64,000 bases of DNA from Oscheius onirici (GCA_932521025.1 OW051469.1:6956398-7020397); one strand, 5' to 3'. Shown: positions 1-10,815, counted from the first letter of the stretch. Notes: a model not told the origin generated them from the letters alone. Numbers and translations: made by a program.

Positions 1-339
1 GTGAAAAAATAACGGAAAAGTGGTGAAAATCCCGATTTCAATCATTGCGCGCCAAAATATTTGAATGGAGGGGGGTGCCTGCTATAGTATTACCGCCAAA
101 AGTGCAAATCATTTGCGGACGAGTTGAGACGGCGCTGCACCCTTGTGATGTTCTTTGCGCGGTGATCAATTACAACGCCGACAGCTGTGGCTCGTTTTGA
201 AAAACCAAAAGGACTAACATACTTCACTGATCTCAAAGAAACAGACCCTCGTTGATTTATTTGATGGTAGAGGGAGACGAGAGTGTTCATATGGCCAGAG
301 CGACCGTTCTTATATTAGACCAAGAACGGATATGAACAT

Positions 340-540
340 GAAAATAATACATATGGTTTGTTCAAAAAAAAAAAAAGAGCTCGACCATAACCCATTTAAT
401 TCGCTGCGAGACCGGAATAACAACAGAAAACTTAGCTGAGTATCCTATGTTTCCATGTTATAAGGGTCTCGCGCGGAAATAAATGGGTTACGGTCGAGCT
501 CTCTTTTTTTTTTTTTGAACAAACCATACAATTGCGTACA
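340..540. repeat. Foldback (hairpin) element 1
   Basis: The arms at about 353-419 and 459-527 are inverted copies of each other. The outer part reads atggtttgttc plus an A-run, then gagctcgacc; the right arm ends ggtcgagctc, a T-run, then gaacaaaccat. The single-stranded loop is only about 40 bases. There is no coding potential. It looks like a MITE-like foldback element or a hairpin repeat. I could not find a clear target-site duplication. Confidence 0.75.
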
Positions 541-704
541 TTCCAGTACAGTCGGGCGACGGTAGTTCTCGAACTCTTATGATTTGGCCTCTGGCTGGAA
601 GTAATACATTCGAAAATTGTAGTGGCAGCCACAACTTATTTGTTTGGAACGCAGAGCAATTTACAAGTTACCGCGAATTTCGCGACTTGTCAAAATCTCG
701 ACAA

Positions 705-1195
705 CACATCTCTCTACTACTAAAGCGCAATGGTGTCTGCCGTGGATTCTATGTGTATTTGTTTGTCCGAGGCCACGAAGAAGTCAGGACAAGTTAGCTT
801 TTCTTAGGATTAGAGTTAGTTTTGAATTTAGAATGAACTCATACCCTGCCACGATAATACGGAGACTAGATAGTTAATTTTGCACAAGCTGCCGTAGACT
901 GCTGGTTCACTGCGGGCGCGGAAATTTGAAAACGTCCATAACTCGGTTCAGAGTGGTATTTTGCAAAATTAGAAATACCAGCCGTCTACGACTACGACGG
1001 CTGTCGCCCCCTGGAGCTCAGAAGTGCGAAGAATGTTGTCCAAACATTAGTTTTCTCGTTCCCCCTAACAATAAGTTCAAAACTAACTACCTAATCCTAA
1101 GAAAAAATAACTTGTCCTGACTTGTTCGTGGTCATGGACAAACAAACATCCAAACAGTCCACCACAGACACCATTGCGCTTTAGATAGTTTAGAT
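705..1195. repeat. Foldback element 2
   Basis: The segment at about 712-830 (…gcgcaatggtgtctgcc…aagtcaggacaagtt…) returns in inverted orientation at about 1074-1191 (…aacttgtcctgactt…ggtgtctg complement…). The arms are about 115 bp with scattered mismatches, so the element is older than the near-perfect hAT copies further right. The loop of roughly 240 bp contains a smaller hairpin, gccgtctacgactacgacggc-like, at about 980-1000. Short open frames inside both arms are only repeat sequence. Confidence 0.7.
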
Positions 1196-1299
1196 ATCCC
1201 GGAATCCCCTTGTCAACGAAACTCCCGAAACGAACTGGAGAAGATGATTCTGAAACTGATGGAAGCAGCTGCACAAGTTGGGCTCCAAATCACAGCCCG

Positions 1300-1660
1300 C
1301 GGCGGCAATAAAGCGCGCGACATAGCGACGCCGCGCCAGTATCCACGAGGTAACTCGGCCGTTTCTGAACGGAGTTGGCTCAAATTTGGACAGGAGATTC
1401 TTGACATGATTCCCCAGGATGGGTATTTTTTGATTTTCGATTTTCGATTCTATTGCAGAGTTATTAACGTTTGAAAATTTAACAAAAATTTAAACGGCCA
1501 TAACTCAGCAATAACGTCGAAAATCGAAAAACAAAAAATACTCATCCTGGGGAATCATGTCAAGAATCTCCTGTCCAAATTTGAGCCAAATCCGTTCAGA
1601 AACGGCCAAGTTACCTCGGGGATACTGGCGCGGGGTCGCCATGTATTCCATTGAAAAGAC
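1300..1660. repeat. Foldback element 3
   Basis: The left arm at about 1315-1450 contains gacgccgcgccagtatcc and gacatgattccccagga. The right arm at about 1510-1650 contains the inverse, tcctggggaatcatgtc and ggatactggcgcggggtc. The arms are about 130 bp and around 90% matched by eye, with a loop of about 60 bp. It is non-coding and MITE-like. Confidence 0.75.
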
Positions 1661-1789
1661 AACTTTTCTCTGTAAATGCGTCAGATTTGTCAAGAAATGA
1701 CGTTCTTAGACTTTTTGCAAATATTTACAAGTATTTTCAAGCTTGAAAAACTAGGACAACTTCACAAATCACGGTTTTCGTAGTTTTCC

Positions 1790-2120
1790 CGAACCTAAAT
1801 GCACCTCCCCAATTATAGCCTCAATTTCAACCTGAAGAAATGATTTTTTAGTCAAATGATGTTTTACAAAGTTGGGGAACAAATCAAGGGCTACAACTTT
1901 GCAAAACATAACTAAGCTTAAAAACTACGTTTTTAATGTGAAAACTTGCTGCGAAGCGGTGCGAAGTGCATTAAAAACTGAAAACTGAAGTACTTTTTCA
2001 ACGTAGTTATGTTTTACAAATTTGTAGCTCTTTATCTGTTCTCCAACTTTGTAGAACATCGCAAAGCGCAAAAATCATTTCTTCTACATGAAAAATGCGC
2101 AGTTTGTAGCGAGGTAGCGG
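1790..2120. repeat. Foldback element 4
   Basis: A block at about 1830-1915 (gaagaaatgatttt, gttttacaaagttggggaac, acataactaagc) is repeated inverted at about 1995-2090 (gtagttatgttttacaaa, gttctccaactttgtagaac, aaaatcatttcttc). Both arms surround a short central spacer. No gene is visible. Together with the three preceding foldbacks it makes the first 2.1 kb almost entirely inverted-repeat DNA. Confidence 0.65.
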
Positions 2121-2249
2121 CCAATAGGTTTTCAAGCATCCATGAAATTTACGCGATTGTGAACGAATACAGCCACCAAAATAGTTTACCAACCCTAGAA
2201 AATGGCTAGAAATGGTAGATTATATTTGCAAAAAGCAAAAACTGCTAAA

Positions 2250-2321
2250 ACGTCGGCCGGAATCGAACCCGAGTCACTCAGATTGCGCCAATGGCGCTAA
2301 CCACTAACCCATGCGGTCGAA
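2250..2321 (-). repeat. tRNA-like (SINE or pseudo-tRNA) relic
   Basis: On the minus strand an A-box-like tgggttagtgg is followed 30-40 bases later by a B-box ggttcgattcc. The ends tcgaccg and cggccga could pair as an acceptor stem with one mismatch. The D and T stems do not fold properly, so it is probably a tRNA-derived SINE head or a dead tRNA rather than a working gene. The hAT element at 2322 is inserted in its 5' acceptor-like region: the 8-bp duplication cggtcga(a/g) lies there. Confidence 0.5.
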
Positions 2322-3341
2322 CAGGCTCGTTGAAAACCTGCGCTGCAGTCTGGGCTGGGCTGCGGTCTGAGCTGCGCTGCGGCCAGGTTGGACTTTGCGG
2401 CGGGCTAAAAAAAATTCATTTCGCGTTTTTTGCTGATTTTTTTTTGTTTCCAAATACGTCCCCCGATTAGATTTAGTTTTATCATCAGAAAAATTGGAAG
2501 AAAATCGACTGACAATGAAAATAGAAGAAAACTTCTATTTTTACCGAATTTCGTCAAAAAACCGCATTTTCTTCTATTTTTGTCGTCAGTTTTCGATTTT
2601 CTTCCAATTTTTCTGATGGCAAAACTAAATCTAATCGGGGGAAGTATTTGGAAACAAAAAAAATCAGAAAAAAAAGCGAAATGAATTTTTTTAGCCCGCC
2701 GCAAAGTCCAACCTGGCCGCAGCGCAACGCAACAACCCAGAATCAACAAGCCTGGTCAGCAGTTTGTAAAACTAGAAAAATGAGAATAATTTCAGCTGAG
2801 CGAGATATTTGTTGAGAAAATAATAAGATTCAAAAAGCGCGCAAATTTGCAAACTATCGGAACAATGTGTGACTGTACCTCAAGAAGCTATTATGGAACA
2901 CTTTCTCTAGTGAGTTTCGTTTCTGTTAAGACTGGCTGTCTCAATTGTCCTCTTTACATCCCGTCCTCATACAGATTGTCTTCTGATGATCCAGGATGTA
3001 AAACATCTCAAAATAGATGCCTTTCGTATTGCATGACATTTTGAGGAGCTAAAGTCAGACAGTTCTCTATCTTTCGTCCAGAACCAATAGTTCTTCTCAA
3101 TCATTTTACTTCCAAACATACAAAAGTCGTGAGATAATGTTATGTGTACTGCAAGGCTAATTTTCCTGCAAAGAGTAACTTGAAACAAGGACTAGAAACG
3201 TAAACAATGGTCTCGTTCGCGCGATCGCCACCCAGTAATCGAGTCTAATCAACAGTGACGTAGCCGATCAAATTGTCGGAATAGTCACATTTTGGTTCGC
3301 CGCAAAGTCCAACCTGGCCGCAGCCGGAATCAACAAGCCTG
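2322..3341. mobile_element. hAT-type non-autonomous composite element with captured DNA
   Basis: The ends are CAGGCTCGTTG... and ...CAACAAGCCTG. They are flanked by an 8-bp duplication, cggtcgaa at 2314-2321 and cggtcgag at 3342-3349. An 8-bp duplication and CAGG termini are the signature of hAT transposons. There is no transposase. The inside holds a complete MITE-like palindrome (to about 2754), a copy of the target duplication gtcagcag that belongs to the element at 21551, about 540 bp of non-element DNA, and then a second right terminus (3297-3341). Positions 2375-3296 match 21569-22490 with no difference seen in the parts compared, at a constant offset of 19194. Confidence 0.85.
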
Positions 3342-3429
3342 CGGTCGAGGCTGCGCCGACTCCAAATTTCGACCCAGTCAGTCCGTGTCGCGGTCCGCGG
3401 GCTGTGAAATAAAAAAAATCCAAAAAAAC

Positions 3430-3960
3430 GATCTTGATGCCAAGCTGCAGTACAACTAGGACTTCAATGACGATAAAGGGCAGGTGTTCTCTTTTCACAA
3501 CGAAGCCATTTATCTTGGAGTTCCTGTTACAATACCACTAAACCATCACTCAGAAGTGGACAGATCCATCAGAAGAGGATGGCTAACATGATCTAAAATA
3601 GCGAAATGGCTTACAAACCGTACTATACCAATGGCAAAGAGACGACGACTATTCAATTCATGCATTACATCGGCGGTTGTATACGGATTCCAATGCTGGA
3701 CTCTGACGGAGCTGGACAGAAACAAACTGCAGGTGTACACGAATGCTAGGAATCACTCGAGCTCACCGATGGACCAATGAAAGAATTCGCACTATCACGA
3801 AGCTGGACGACTGGATAAAAGTTGCTGTTTTGAGGAAAGTCCAATGGGCAAGACGAATCAAGAAGATGGAAAACCGACCTAGCTCCGGCATGGAATTCGC
3901 AAATTGGCTGAAATTTTTGGGGGGAGAGTTGGATCCTATACTGTCGCATTCCAGCCAAAT
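3430..3960 (+). mobile_element. Non-LTR retrotransposon relic (reverse transcriptase 3' end)
   Basis: Conceptual translation in shifting frames gives the usual C-terminal tail of an endonuclease/reverse-transcriptase retroelement: IYLGVPV, then MAKRRRLFNSCITSAVVYG, CWTLTELDRNKLQ, then after a frameshift MLGITRAHRWTNERIR and VQWARRIKKMENR. Stops and at least one frameshift break it. The style (LGIT, W-A-R-R-I, YG..CWTLT) matches RTE/CR1-like elements. Only the last 150 or so codons remain, as expected of 5'-truncated dead copies. A sister fragment lies at 57065-57600. Confidence 0.75.
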
Positions 3961-4626
3961 TTTGGTGGCATTTAGAATAAAAACAAAAATGTTAGAAAGG
4001 GGGGGGCACTTATTCTTTCCACACGTGGTACTATCACTGATAGTCTGTCAGTGACTGTCAATGACCAGTTTTAGCACGAGAGAACTGTCAGCCTTCCCTA
4101 ATGGTTCCGAGAGTCTCCAAGAACTGTACCAAACACCGCTGTGGATTCAAGGAGGTGCCCAAGGAACCGGAAACATCGAGCACGACACCTTCGTTCGATA
4201 GTTGTCAATAGTAGCTGTTTCACAACGGACTGTCACATTGCCGTCTCTATTCTCAAAAGAACGCAACAATCTGTGGCGCTACGGTTCGCATTGTCTACTG
4301 TCAGTGATTACTGTAACAGTACTGTCGAAACAAGGTAAATTAGAAATACCTGACTTGGTAAAAGAAATAGACGAGCATCCGCACAGCAAACGACTAGAGG
4401 CGACAATAGACTTCTTCAGACTATGTCTTTGGCATGACTTGTCATAACTTGTCGAGATTTTGACAAGTCATTGAAAGCGCGAAACTTCTTTTGCAAACAG
4501 CTTTCTGATCGGCTTTCTCCCTCTAATCCCTCTACTATCCAAAAACTTAAAAGGAATGTCCGGCCATCAATTGGTTTCTCCCCTTCTCTTCTCTGATAAG
4601 AGGGGGGATCGATTAACGAACTACAA
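3961..4626. other. Intergenic stretch, no gene seen
   Basis: There are short open frames but no convincing exon with splice sites and no recognisable domain. The sequence is rich in ctgtcagtgac-like short repeats around 4030-4130 and 4240-4330. The last few hundred bases are presumably the promoter region of the gene starting at 4627. Confidence 0.5.
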
Positions 4627-5672
4627 ATGTCGGCTCTCTCCAGTGAATCGGCATCTGACATCGAGTCCATCAGGCACTTTTTGTTATTATCCAAAAACGC
4701 AAATTTAGAGGGAGAAAGTTTGATGACGAGGGGTGGGGAGATGATGTCAGCATCATCTCCAAGTACGAGGGTCCATCACCTCAAATAATCATTTTCAAGT
4801 TCGTTTTGGCCATTTTGCTTATTGGAGCCTGTACCGGAGCTCTCGTCTTCTCTATTATTCACTGTAAGCTTTTTCAAGGCTTTCCCATCTTTGTCCTAAT
4901 GCCATGGTCATGGTTTTCCATATTTTCGCACCCTTTCAAAGTTAAATCTTCCAGCTGGCCGTGAGGACAAAAAGGATATCTCTTACGAACCTCCAGAAAA
5001 CTTCCCCATCGATACGAATCAGGAATCTTTGGGTGGAAACCTGCAGATCACCTACAGGAGTGGCGATGGAGACTATACTGTAAAACATTCTTTGACACTG
5101 AATGCTTTTAGTATGACAACATCTCGATCAACTGGTTCCAAGACCACGACAAGAAAAGGATCTATCACAGAGTTGGTCTGGAAGATAAAGAGTTCCGGTA
5201 CACTTACTATGTCTTCGAAAACGTGACCTTTTATGTGGTGTGTTGCAGCCAGAAACAGTATAAAAGTTTTTAGACGAAGAGAAACTGTTCCCGAAGCGAC
5301 AGCGGCTATTACCAATTCATCCAGAATTTTGGTCTCAATTATGTCCAGAAGCTTAGAACGGAAGAAATTCTGGTCAATAAACAGTACACTGAGACTCAGG
5401 TCTATGAAGGAGAACCGCCAAACAACGTGGCAATTTCGGGCGATCATCCTTCGTTGATCAGAGGCTATTCATCGATGGCTGCTGGTGAGAAAGCTCTAAA
5501 GTAACAGAAAAGGAGTTCAGCTTTTACCTACGGATGGGAGCAGTACTTTGCCCACAGTCAGACGTCAAATTTTTCCATCTATAAACAAGAGTACTTCTTC
5601 CCAGACATGCAGCATAAGGAGCCAGACTACTCCGTATTTGATGGAATGCCAGGAGATTGTCTTCAGTCGTGA
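4627..5672 (+). CDS. Single-pass (type II) membrane protein, family not recognised
   Basis: I built a six-exon model: 4627-4664, 4709-4863, 4955-5079, 5112-5237, 5274-5484 and 5521-5672. The total is 807 nt, an open frame of 268 aa. The N-terminus is short, acidic and cytosolic (DDEGWGDDVS). One hydrophobic membrane helix follows at about residues 35-58 (FKFVLAILLIGACTGALVFS). The rest is an ectodomain of about 200 aa with N-glycosylation sequons (NIS, NVT, NCS, NFS) and two cysteines, one in KRNCSR and one at the end (GDCLQS). The layout is that of a secreted-type ectodomain anchored by a signal anchor. A polyA signal aataaa sits near 5707. The junction 5237/5274 is the least certain. I cannot name the family and assign no function. 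Confidence 0.7.
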
Positions 5673-6558
5673 ATGTAAATATGTAGAAAAAATGAACCTT
5701 GTGTGAAATAAAGATGTCCTAATTTCCCTCCAGCTTTTTTTGAAATTTAAGGATTACGGTAAATGGGTAATCCTCTGGTTGTACTTTAGCTGGCGCCTAC
5801 GTTCGTTCAAACTGGCCTAAAATTGCGATTTTCTTCATTTTCCTTCTATTTTCTGCGTTTCTAACCACATTTATTGAATTCAGCGTGTAAAACAGCACCC
5901 TGGACATGAAATCTGATCGAAATTAGACGTTCTCGAACATTTGTCTTCTATTCTCATCTTTTCCTCTTTTCATTTTCCGGCTTTTACAGCTCTTTCTCTG
6001 GGTTCCACGTGTAACTTTCTCAAAAAAAATCAAATGATAATCAAAACATATAGACAAACTGTTTCTGAATGGAACGAATGTGTTCGGCATCTTTCTATGT
6101 TCTTTTTCATAATCAGTTTTCTTGGCAATTTTCCGGTTTCCAATTTGAAGTCTTTCTTGCACCATTTTCGTTTATTTTCTTTCAATTTTAACATTTCTAC
6201 TACGACAAATGTTGCAATGATCTTATAGAATTGATCTGAACGCGATATTCCCGATTGCACCCCTGGGGTGTTCCCGGCGTAAGCAGCGATCAGTCGTTGG
6301 AATTTATTTTCGATAAAATATTTTTCGCCGTCATTGCTTGTAAACTTCACTATATTTAGAAGAAAATATATTCCAAAATAGTGTGAAACTAATTTGCCAG
6401 CTGATTTTTCCTGTAAAGGCCTCACAAAGCTGCATTTTTCGACTTCACTGTCCCCAGCCCATAATTTCATCATTTTCCCCATGAACTATCTTTCTTTTCC
6501 ACCCTTCTTATCGAATTCCATCTATTTCTAATCTGTCTGTTTTTAGAAGGGTTGACGA
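5673..6558. other. Intergenic region before tomm-40
   Basis: AT-rich. A minus-strand open frame of 150 codons (6482 to 6030) has an ATG but no splice sites, no recognisable domain and the lysine/asparagine-rich composition expected of AT-rich noncoding DNA. I do not call it a gene. Confidence 0.45.
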
Positions 6559-7756
6559 ATGGCTTCAGAAGGAGAAATTGTGCCGCCTCCGTCGCTCAAC
6601 CCCGGTAAATTGCCTTTCTACCCATTTTCCAGCGTTTTTCACATTTTGATGAAAATTTCAGGTTCCTACGATGAGCTCCACAGAAAGGCCAAAGATGTTT
6701 TCCCTACCTGTTTTGAAGGAGCCAAGCTGATGGTCAGCAAGGGTCTCAGCTCCCATTTCCAGGTATTTTCACCAAAAAATCCATTTTCAACTGAAAATTG
6801 TAGGTCAGTCACACACTCTCTATATCGCCGATGAACACGGGCTATCGTTTTGGTGCCACATATGTCGGAACGAAGCAAATCGGTCCCCAGGAAGCCTATC
6901 CTATCTTCCTTGGAGATACGGACGTCGGAGGAAACACGTCGGCTACTATCCTTCACCAATTCGGTTGGATTTCTTCTTTTGATCTTATCTAAAGCCATAT
7001 TTCAGGTGAAACGTTCCGAATGCGTATACAGGGACAGGTCCAGCAGGGCAAATTGGCCGGAGCTCAGGGAACTTTCGAGAGAAGGTTCGTTTTTCTTGAA
7101 GTTTCAAAAAAATAATTCATTTTCAGAGGCCGTCTATCGACTCTCGGCCTCACACTTGCCAACATCGACGTAGTCAATAATAATGGTATTGTCGTTGCTC
7201 AAGCACTGCGAAGATTCACTAAAAATCTGGATTTGGGTGTTGAACTTGTATATCAGTATGGCCGTCAGATCCCAGGTTCGTTTTCTTGCAAATTTCATTT
7301 GCAAGTTTTCCAGGAAATCAAATTTCCGTGCTTTCCTATGCTGCCCGTTACATTACTCCGTTCTGGACCGCCGCCGCTACTCTCGGAATGCAGGGTTAGT
7401 ATTTTATTTCTATTCCTTACGATTAGCAAAATCTAGGAGCCCATCTCACATACTACCACAAACAGACGGAGAATCTGTCGTTTGGAGTCGAATTCGAGTG
7501 TCTGGCCAATGTTGGAGAGAGTACGGCCACTCTAGCCTATCAGGCCGAGCTTCCCGAGGAGGGCGTCACCCTCCGGGCTAGCTGCGACACCAACTGGACT
7601 GTCAGCGGCGTTTTCGAAAAGAAATTGAGTCCTCAGCTGCCATTCACCCTTGCTCTTTCCGGAATGTTCAATCACGCAAAAGTGAGCCTTTTCCTCTTTT
7701 TATAAAAACACTTTCAGAGTGCCGGTAAATTTGGTCTGGGTTTGATCATTGGATAA
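6559..7756 (+). CDS. tomm-40: Mitochondrial import receptor subunit TOM40
   Basis: Eight exons (6559-6604, 6662-6762, 6804-6963, 7006-7084, 7127-7275, 7314-7394, 7437-7681, 7718-7756) give a 299-aa protein. TOM40 is the beta-barrel pore of the TOM complex in the outer mitochondrial membrane, through which nearly all nuclear-encoded mitochondrial proteins pass. Diagnostic stretches seen are EGAKLMVSKGLSSHFQVSHT near the start, FGATYVGTKQ, YYHK and the C-terminal KFGLGLIIG, the beta-signal read by the SAM complex. These match TOM40 rather than the related VDAC. The N-terminus is short and proline-rich (VPPPSLNPG), as usual. The start is the first ATG after a tttttag acceptor-like site. CCDC25 follows about 300 bp downstream on the same strand, so a shared operon is possible but unproven. 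Confidence 0.95.
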
Positions 7757-8069
7757 AAATGATGCCTTTCCTACCTCTCTCGGATCCGATTGTTATTGCA
7801 TGTTGTAGAATCTGCTTTTGCCCAAAAAAACATTGTGTTATAGCCCGTGCTACGACTAGTTTTCGTCTGTTTTGCTCCGATCTCCCCCGGTCGTCGGCAG
7901 CACATCCCCTTCCCTTTAAAGTTAGGTCTTTAGATTTGAACTTAATTGTTATGACGTTTGTTCCCAAAATAAATAGTTTTTCACTATGTTTCCACGTGCC
8001 TTGAGATAATATATGTTTTAACATGTCTTATCTGTCTTTCTTCCTCATTTCTCAATTCAAAAAGCCAAG

Positions 8070-9665
8070 ATGGTGATCAAATTCACCTCGAACGTCATCC
8101 AACCGCCTGTCCTGCTCTACATGGGCGTGGACAAGGTCGAAAACGAGGATTTGATCAAGTACGGCTGGCCTGAAGACGTGTGGTTTCACGTCGACAAGGT
8201 AGATCTTAGATATGCCCCCCACCAAACTAAATTAAGCCCCCCCCCCAATTAAGCCTAAATTAATTAATTAAATCTTTTTCATTTACACCCCATCCTGCAT
8301 GATGTTTACAAGCGCGGGCAAATCCGATTTTCGAAATCTAGAATTCGTTTCTCCTTCGAAGGAAGCAGCTTCGTGGAAGCTTCACGGCATGTTATCGCAT
8401 TAGGAAAATGTACACTCCTACTTTCGCGCTATTTCGTATGGCGCGTGGCGGGAATTCAAAATTTGGCTATCTTCTTTCGGGAATTTCCGGCGAATTTCGC
8501 CCTAATTTCCAACATCATCAGCCTTTCACAAATGTGCACATGGGAGTGAAATTATCTTAGATAGGCCCGGGCATCATATTTAGACCCCCCCCCCCCCCCA
8601 ATATCCACGGTGGGGGGGGGCGTATTTTGGAAGTTGACATCTTAGATATGCCCCCACCTCTCAGTTGACCCCCCCCCCCACTGGCGATCAATAGAGGTGG
8701 GGGTGCAACTGAGAAAGGTGGGGGCAAATTTGAAAAAATCGCAATTAGTGGGGGCATAATTGCGATTTTCCCCAAGGTCTCCTCCGCTCACGTCTATCTC
8801 CGACTGCCGGAAGGAATGGGAATCGACTCAATTCCGGAGGAACTCGTCGAAGATTGTGCCCAGCTCGTCAAGGCCAATTCGATCGAGGGAAACAAGATGA
8901 ACAATGTCGATGTCGTCTACACCATGTGGGAAAATCTCAAGAAGACTGGAGATATGGCTGTTGGACAGGTTGGTCCTGATCTTTTTTCAAAATCTTTTTA
9001 AACTAGCAATCAAAAAAGGTTTTGTTAAAAAATTACTAGCCTGATTGTAAGTGAAAAGAAAACTTAATGTTAGTTTGTTCTGAAGCTTGCAGAAAACAAC
9101 GTACAATTAGAAGCAAAGCAGCAATTCAAAACAGTTCGCCACAGATTTTGAACAAAACTTGGATGACACAATTTCGATATGCAGATTGAAAAAAAGAAAG
9201 CTCTGAAGTATTGAGATTGTGCTATTCTCTTCCCATTCCAAGCTTGACAGAAATACAAAATGTTTAACGAATACAGCCAAACTATCTCTCGTCCAACTTT
9301 TACCGCCAATTTCCAGATCGGTTTCCACTATACCCGGAAGGTAAAAAAGGTGAAAGTCGAGAAGAGGAAGAATGAAATCATCAATAGGCTAGAGAAAACG
9401 AAACTGAAGGAAGACATCGACTACAAGTTTGTCTCTTTCCAATCCTTCAAAAAATCTCAAGTTTAGGCAAGAACGGGACGACCGCGACGCGAAGGAACGT
9501 CAGGCTCTGAAGGCGGTTGAGCGCGAAAGAAGGAACCGTGAGGCTGAAGAGGCCAAGAAGAAAGAGCAACAGCGAAAGACTCAAAACTACGAGGATGTAG
9601 ATTGGGATGCCGGAGAGACGAACGCGGAGAAGGAAGACGGCAACATTTCTGACGATTTTATGTGA
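8070..9665 (+). CDS. CCDC25: CCDC25 orthologue (NFACT-R domain protein)
   Basis: Four exons (8070-8198, 8777-8968, 9317-9426, 9467-9665) give 209 aa; human CCDC25 has 208. Conserved segments are [74 protein letters not shown] and the C-terminal acidic end ISDDFM. Residues 1 to about 110 form the NFACT-R fold. A lysine/arginine- and glutamate-rich coiled coil follows (about 110-190). In mammals the protein is reported as a surface DNA sensor, and NFACT-R domains occur in ribosome-quality-control factors; the nematode role is not known to me. Intron 1 (8199-8776) is unusual: see the separate entry. Intron 2 (8969-9316) is long and featureless. Confidence 0.93.
8199..8776 (+). mobile_element. 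Intron 1 of CCDC25: element-like insertion carrying its own splice sites
   Basis: The exon 1 end reads gaCAAG|GTagatc and the exon 2 start reads ccCAAG|GTctcc, so CAAGGT is duplicated exactly around the inserted block. The left copy supplies the GT donor and the right copy supplies the AG of an otherwise unusual AAG acceptor. The insert has inverted ends (tatgcccccac near 8210 and gtgggggcata near 8750), runs of 9-14 C or G, and an internal inverted repeat at about 8640-8730 (cacctctcagttg and caactgagaaaggtg). It is 578 bp, far longer than the 40-bp introns nearby. This is the pattern of an introner-like insertion at an AGGT site. Confidence 0.65.
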
Positions 9666-10815
9666 AACCTGGTTGTTTTTGTGTTGCTAATTTGCAGATA
9701 AATTCCGACCTAGAATTGCTAGTTATCCTCTCCCTCGCGCACTCGATCTCTGCGTGTCTGCGCTGGCACACATATATACGCGCCTTCATGACAGCTCTTC
9801 AATTGTGCTCACCCCGGCAGCCCGTCAAAAACTGGCTCAATCTCGTATTCCTCTCTTGCTCTGCGTGTGCTCGACCCTACAACAAATAGCAAAAATTCAG
9901 ACGACCTCTCCATCTCGATGAATACGAAACTGGTCTTCCTACTCCTTTTTTTGGCAGTAGTAGAGAGAGGCAGTTTCGTCTCACTCTAGGGACTGGAGTC
10001 TCTCGATTTATCACATTTGTCGTCTTGTTGAAATGTTCACATCCGTCAGCAAGTCTAATGTCATTTGTTGTTGGACTCTCTGGAATATTCTGCACTTTTC
10101 TCGATCCAGAGCAATTTTTGTATGAGAAATTGATGTAATTTACGAGCTTCCTCTTTGTTTCGTTGGTTTGGAGAAGATCGAACAAAAATTTTGAAATTGC
10201 TGCCAGGCTCATCGGGGGATGTTACCGTTGTTCAAGTTTGAGGTAATCAAACGGGACCGCAAAGGTGTAGTAAAAAGTGGTTAGGAAAATTTTGAAAAGT
10301 TCCTCCTCTAGAGGAGCAACATTTGAAAAAGAAAAGTTGTGGTTCTTTTCTCGATGAAGTCTTGGCTCTCTATTTGGCAATCACCCGCAAAGGTGTAGAT
10401 CTTTATCTGCTTTACAACTGTATCCAGTTTGCAAGACACTTCTTTTCTATTGAAATTGACAGAAAAAGGTCAAAGAAGAAACACTTTCTAGTGAAGCATA
10501 ACCAAAAATTCCAGCTTTTCGTTATACTCGCTCTCCCCACTCACAGCGCCGAATACTGGCTGGAGTAACGTGTGTGCTCATTCGGAATGAATGTCTCCCT
10601 CCCCATTTCAACTCTCATTCTGCTCCCATTTTTCTTCATCGGATGTGAAACATCGTATTGGATTCCCGTTGCGATGAGTGTTTGTGTGTTCCCTAGTGGG
10701 ATTCCGATCGATGACTTTCTCCTCTCCTACTATATTGGTCCCTAGACCCTCTCTTTCTCGACGATTGCTCTGTTTTCTCCTACTTTTCTTCCGCTTATTA
10801 GCCTTTTTTTTTTAG
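9666..10815. other. Intergenic/5' region of the SPSB locus
   Basis: No exon with good flanks was found. A 23-codon open frame at 9918 (MNTKLVFLLLFLAVVERG...) has a signal-peptide look but no continuation. The sequence is pyrimidine-rich with many ctctc runs, as in the rest of the 10-18 kb interval. Confidence 0.4.

Noticed and set aside
2405..2749. 114-codon frame, repeated exactly at 21599-21943
   Set aside because: It lies entirely in the palindromic hAT MITE; conservation reflects element copying, not coding.
6030..6482. 150-codon minus-strand frame upstream of tomm-40
   Set aside because: AT-rich, lysine/asparagine-biased, no splice sites and no similarity that I recognise.
6559..7756. 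First thought to be the VDAC porin
   Set aside because: Both are 19-strand barrels of similar length, but EGAKLMVSKGLSSHFQVSHT and the ending FGLGLIIG are TOM40 features.
9918..9989. Short signal-peptide-like open frame
   Set aside because: Only 23 codons, no donor to continue it and no mature peptide.
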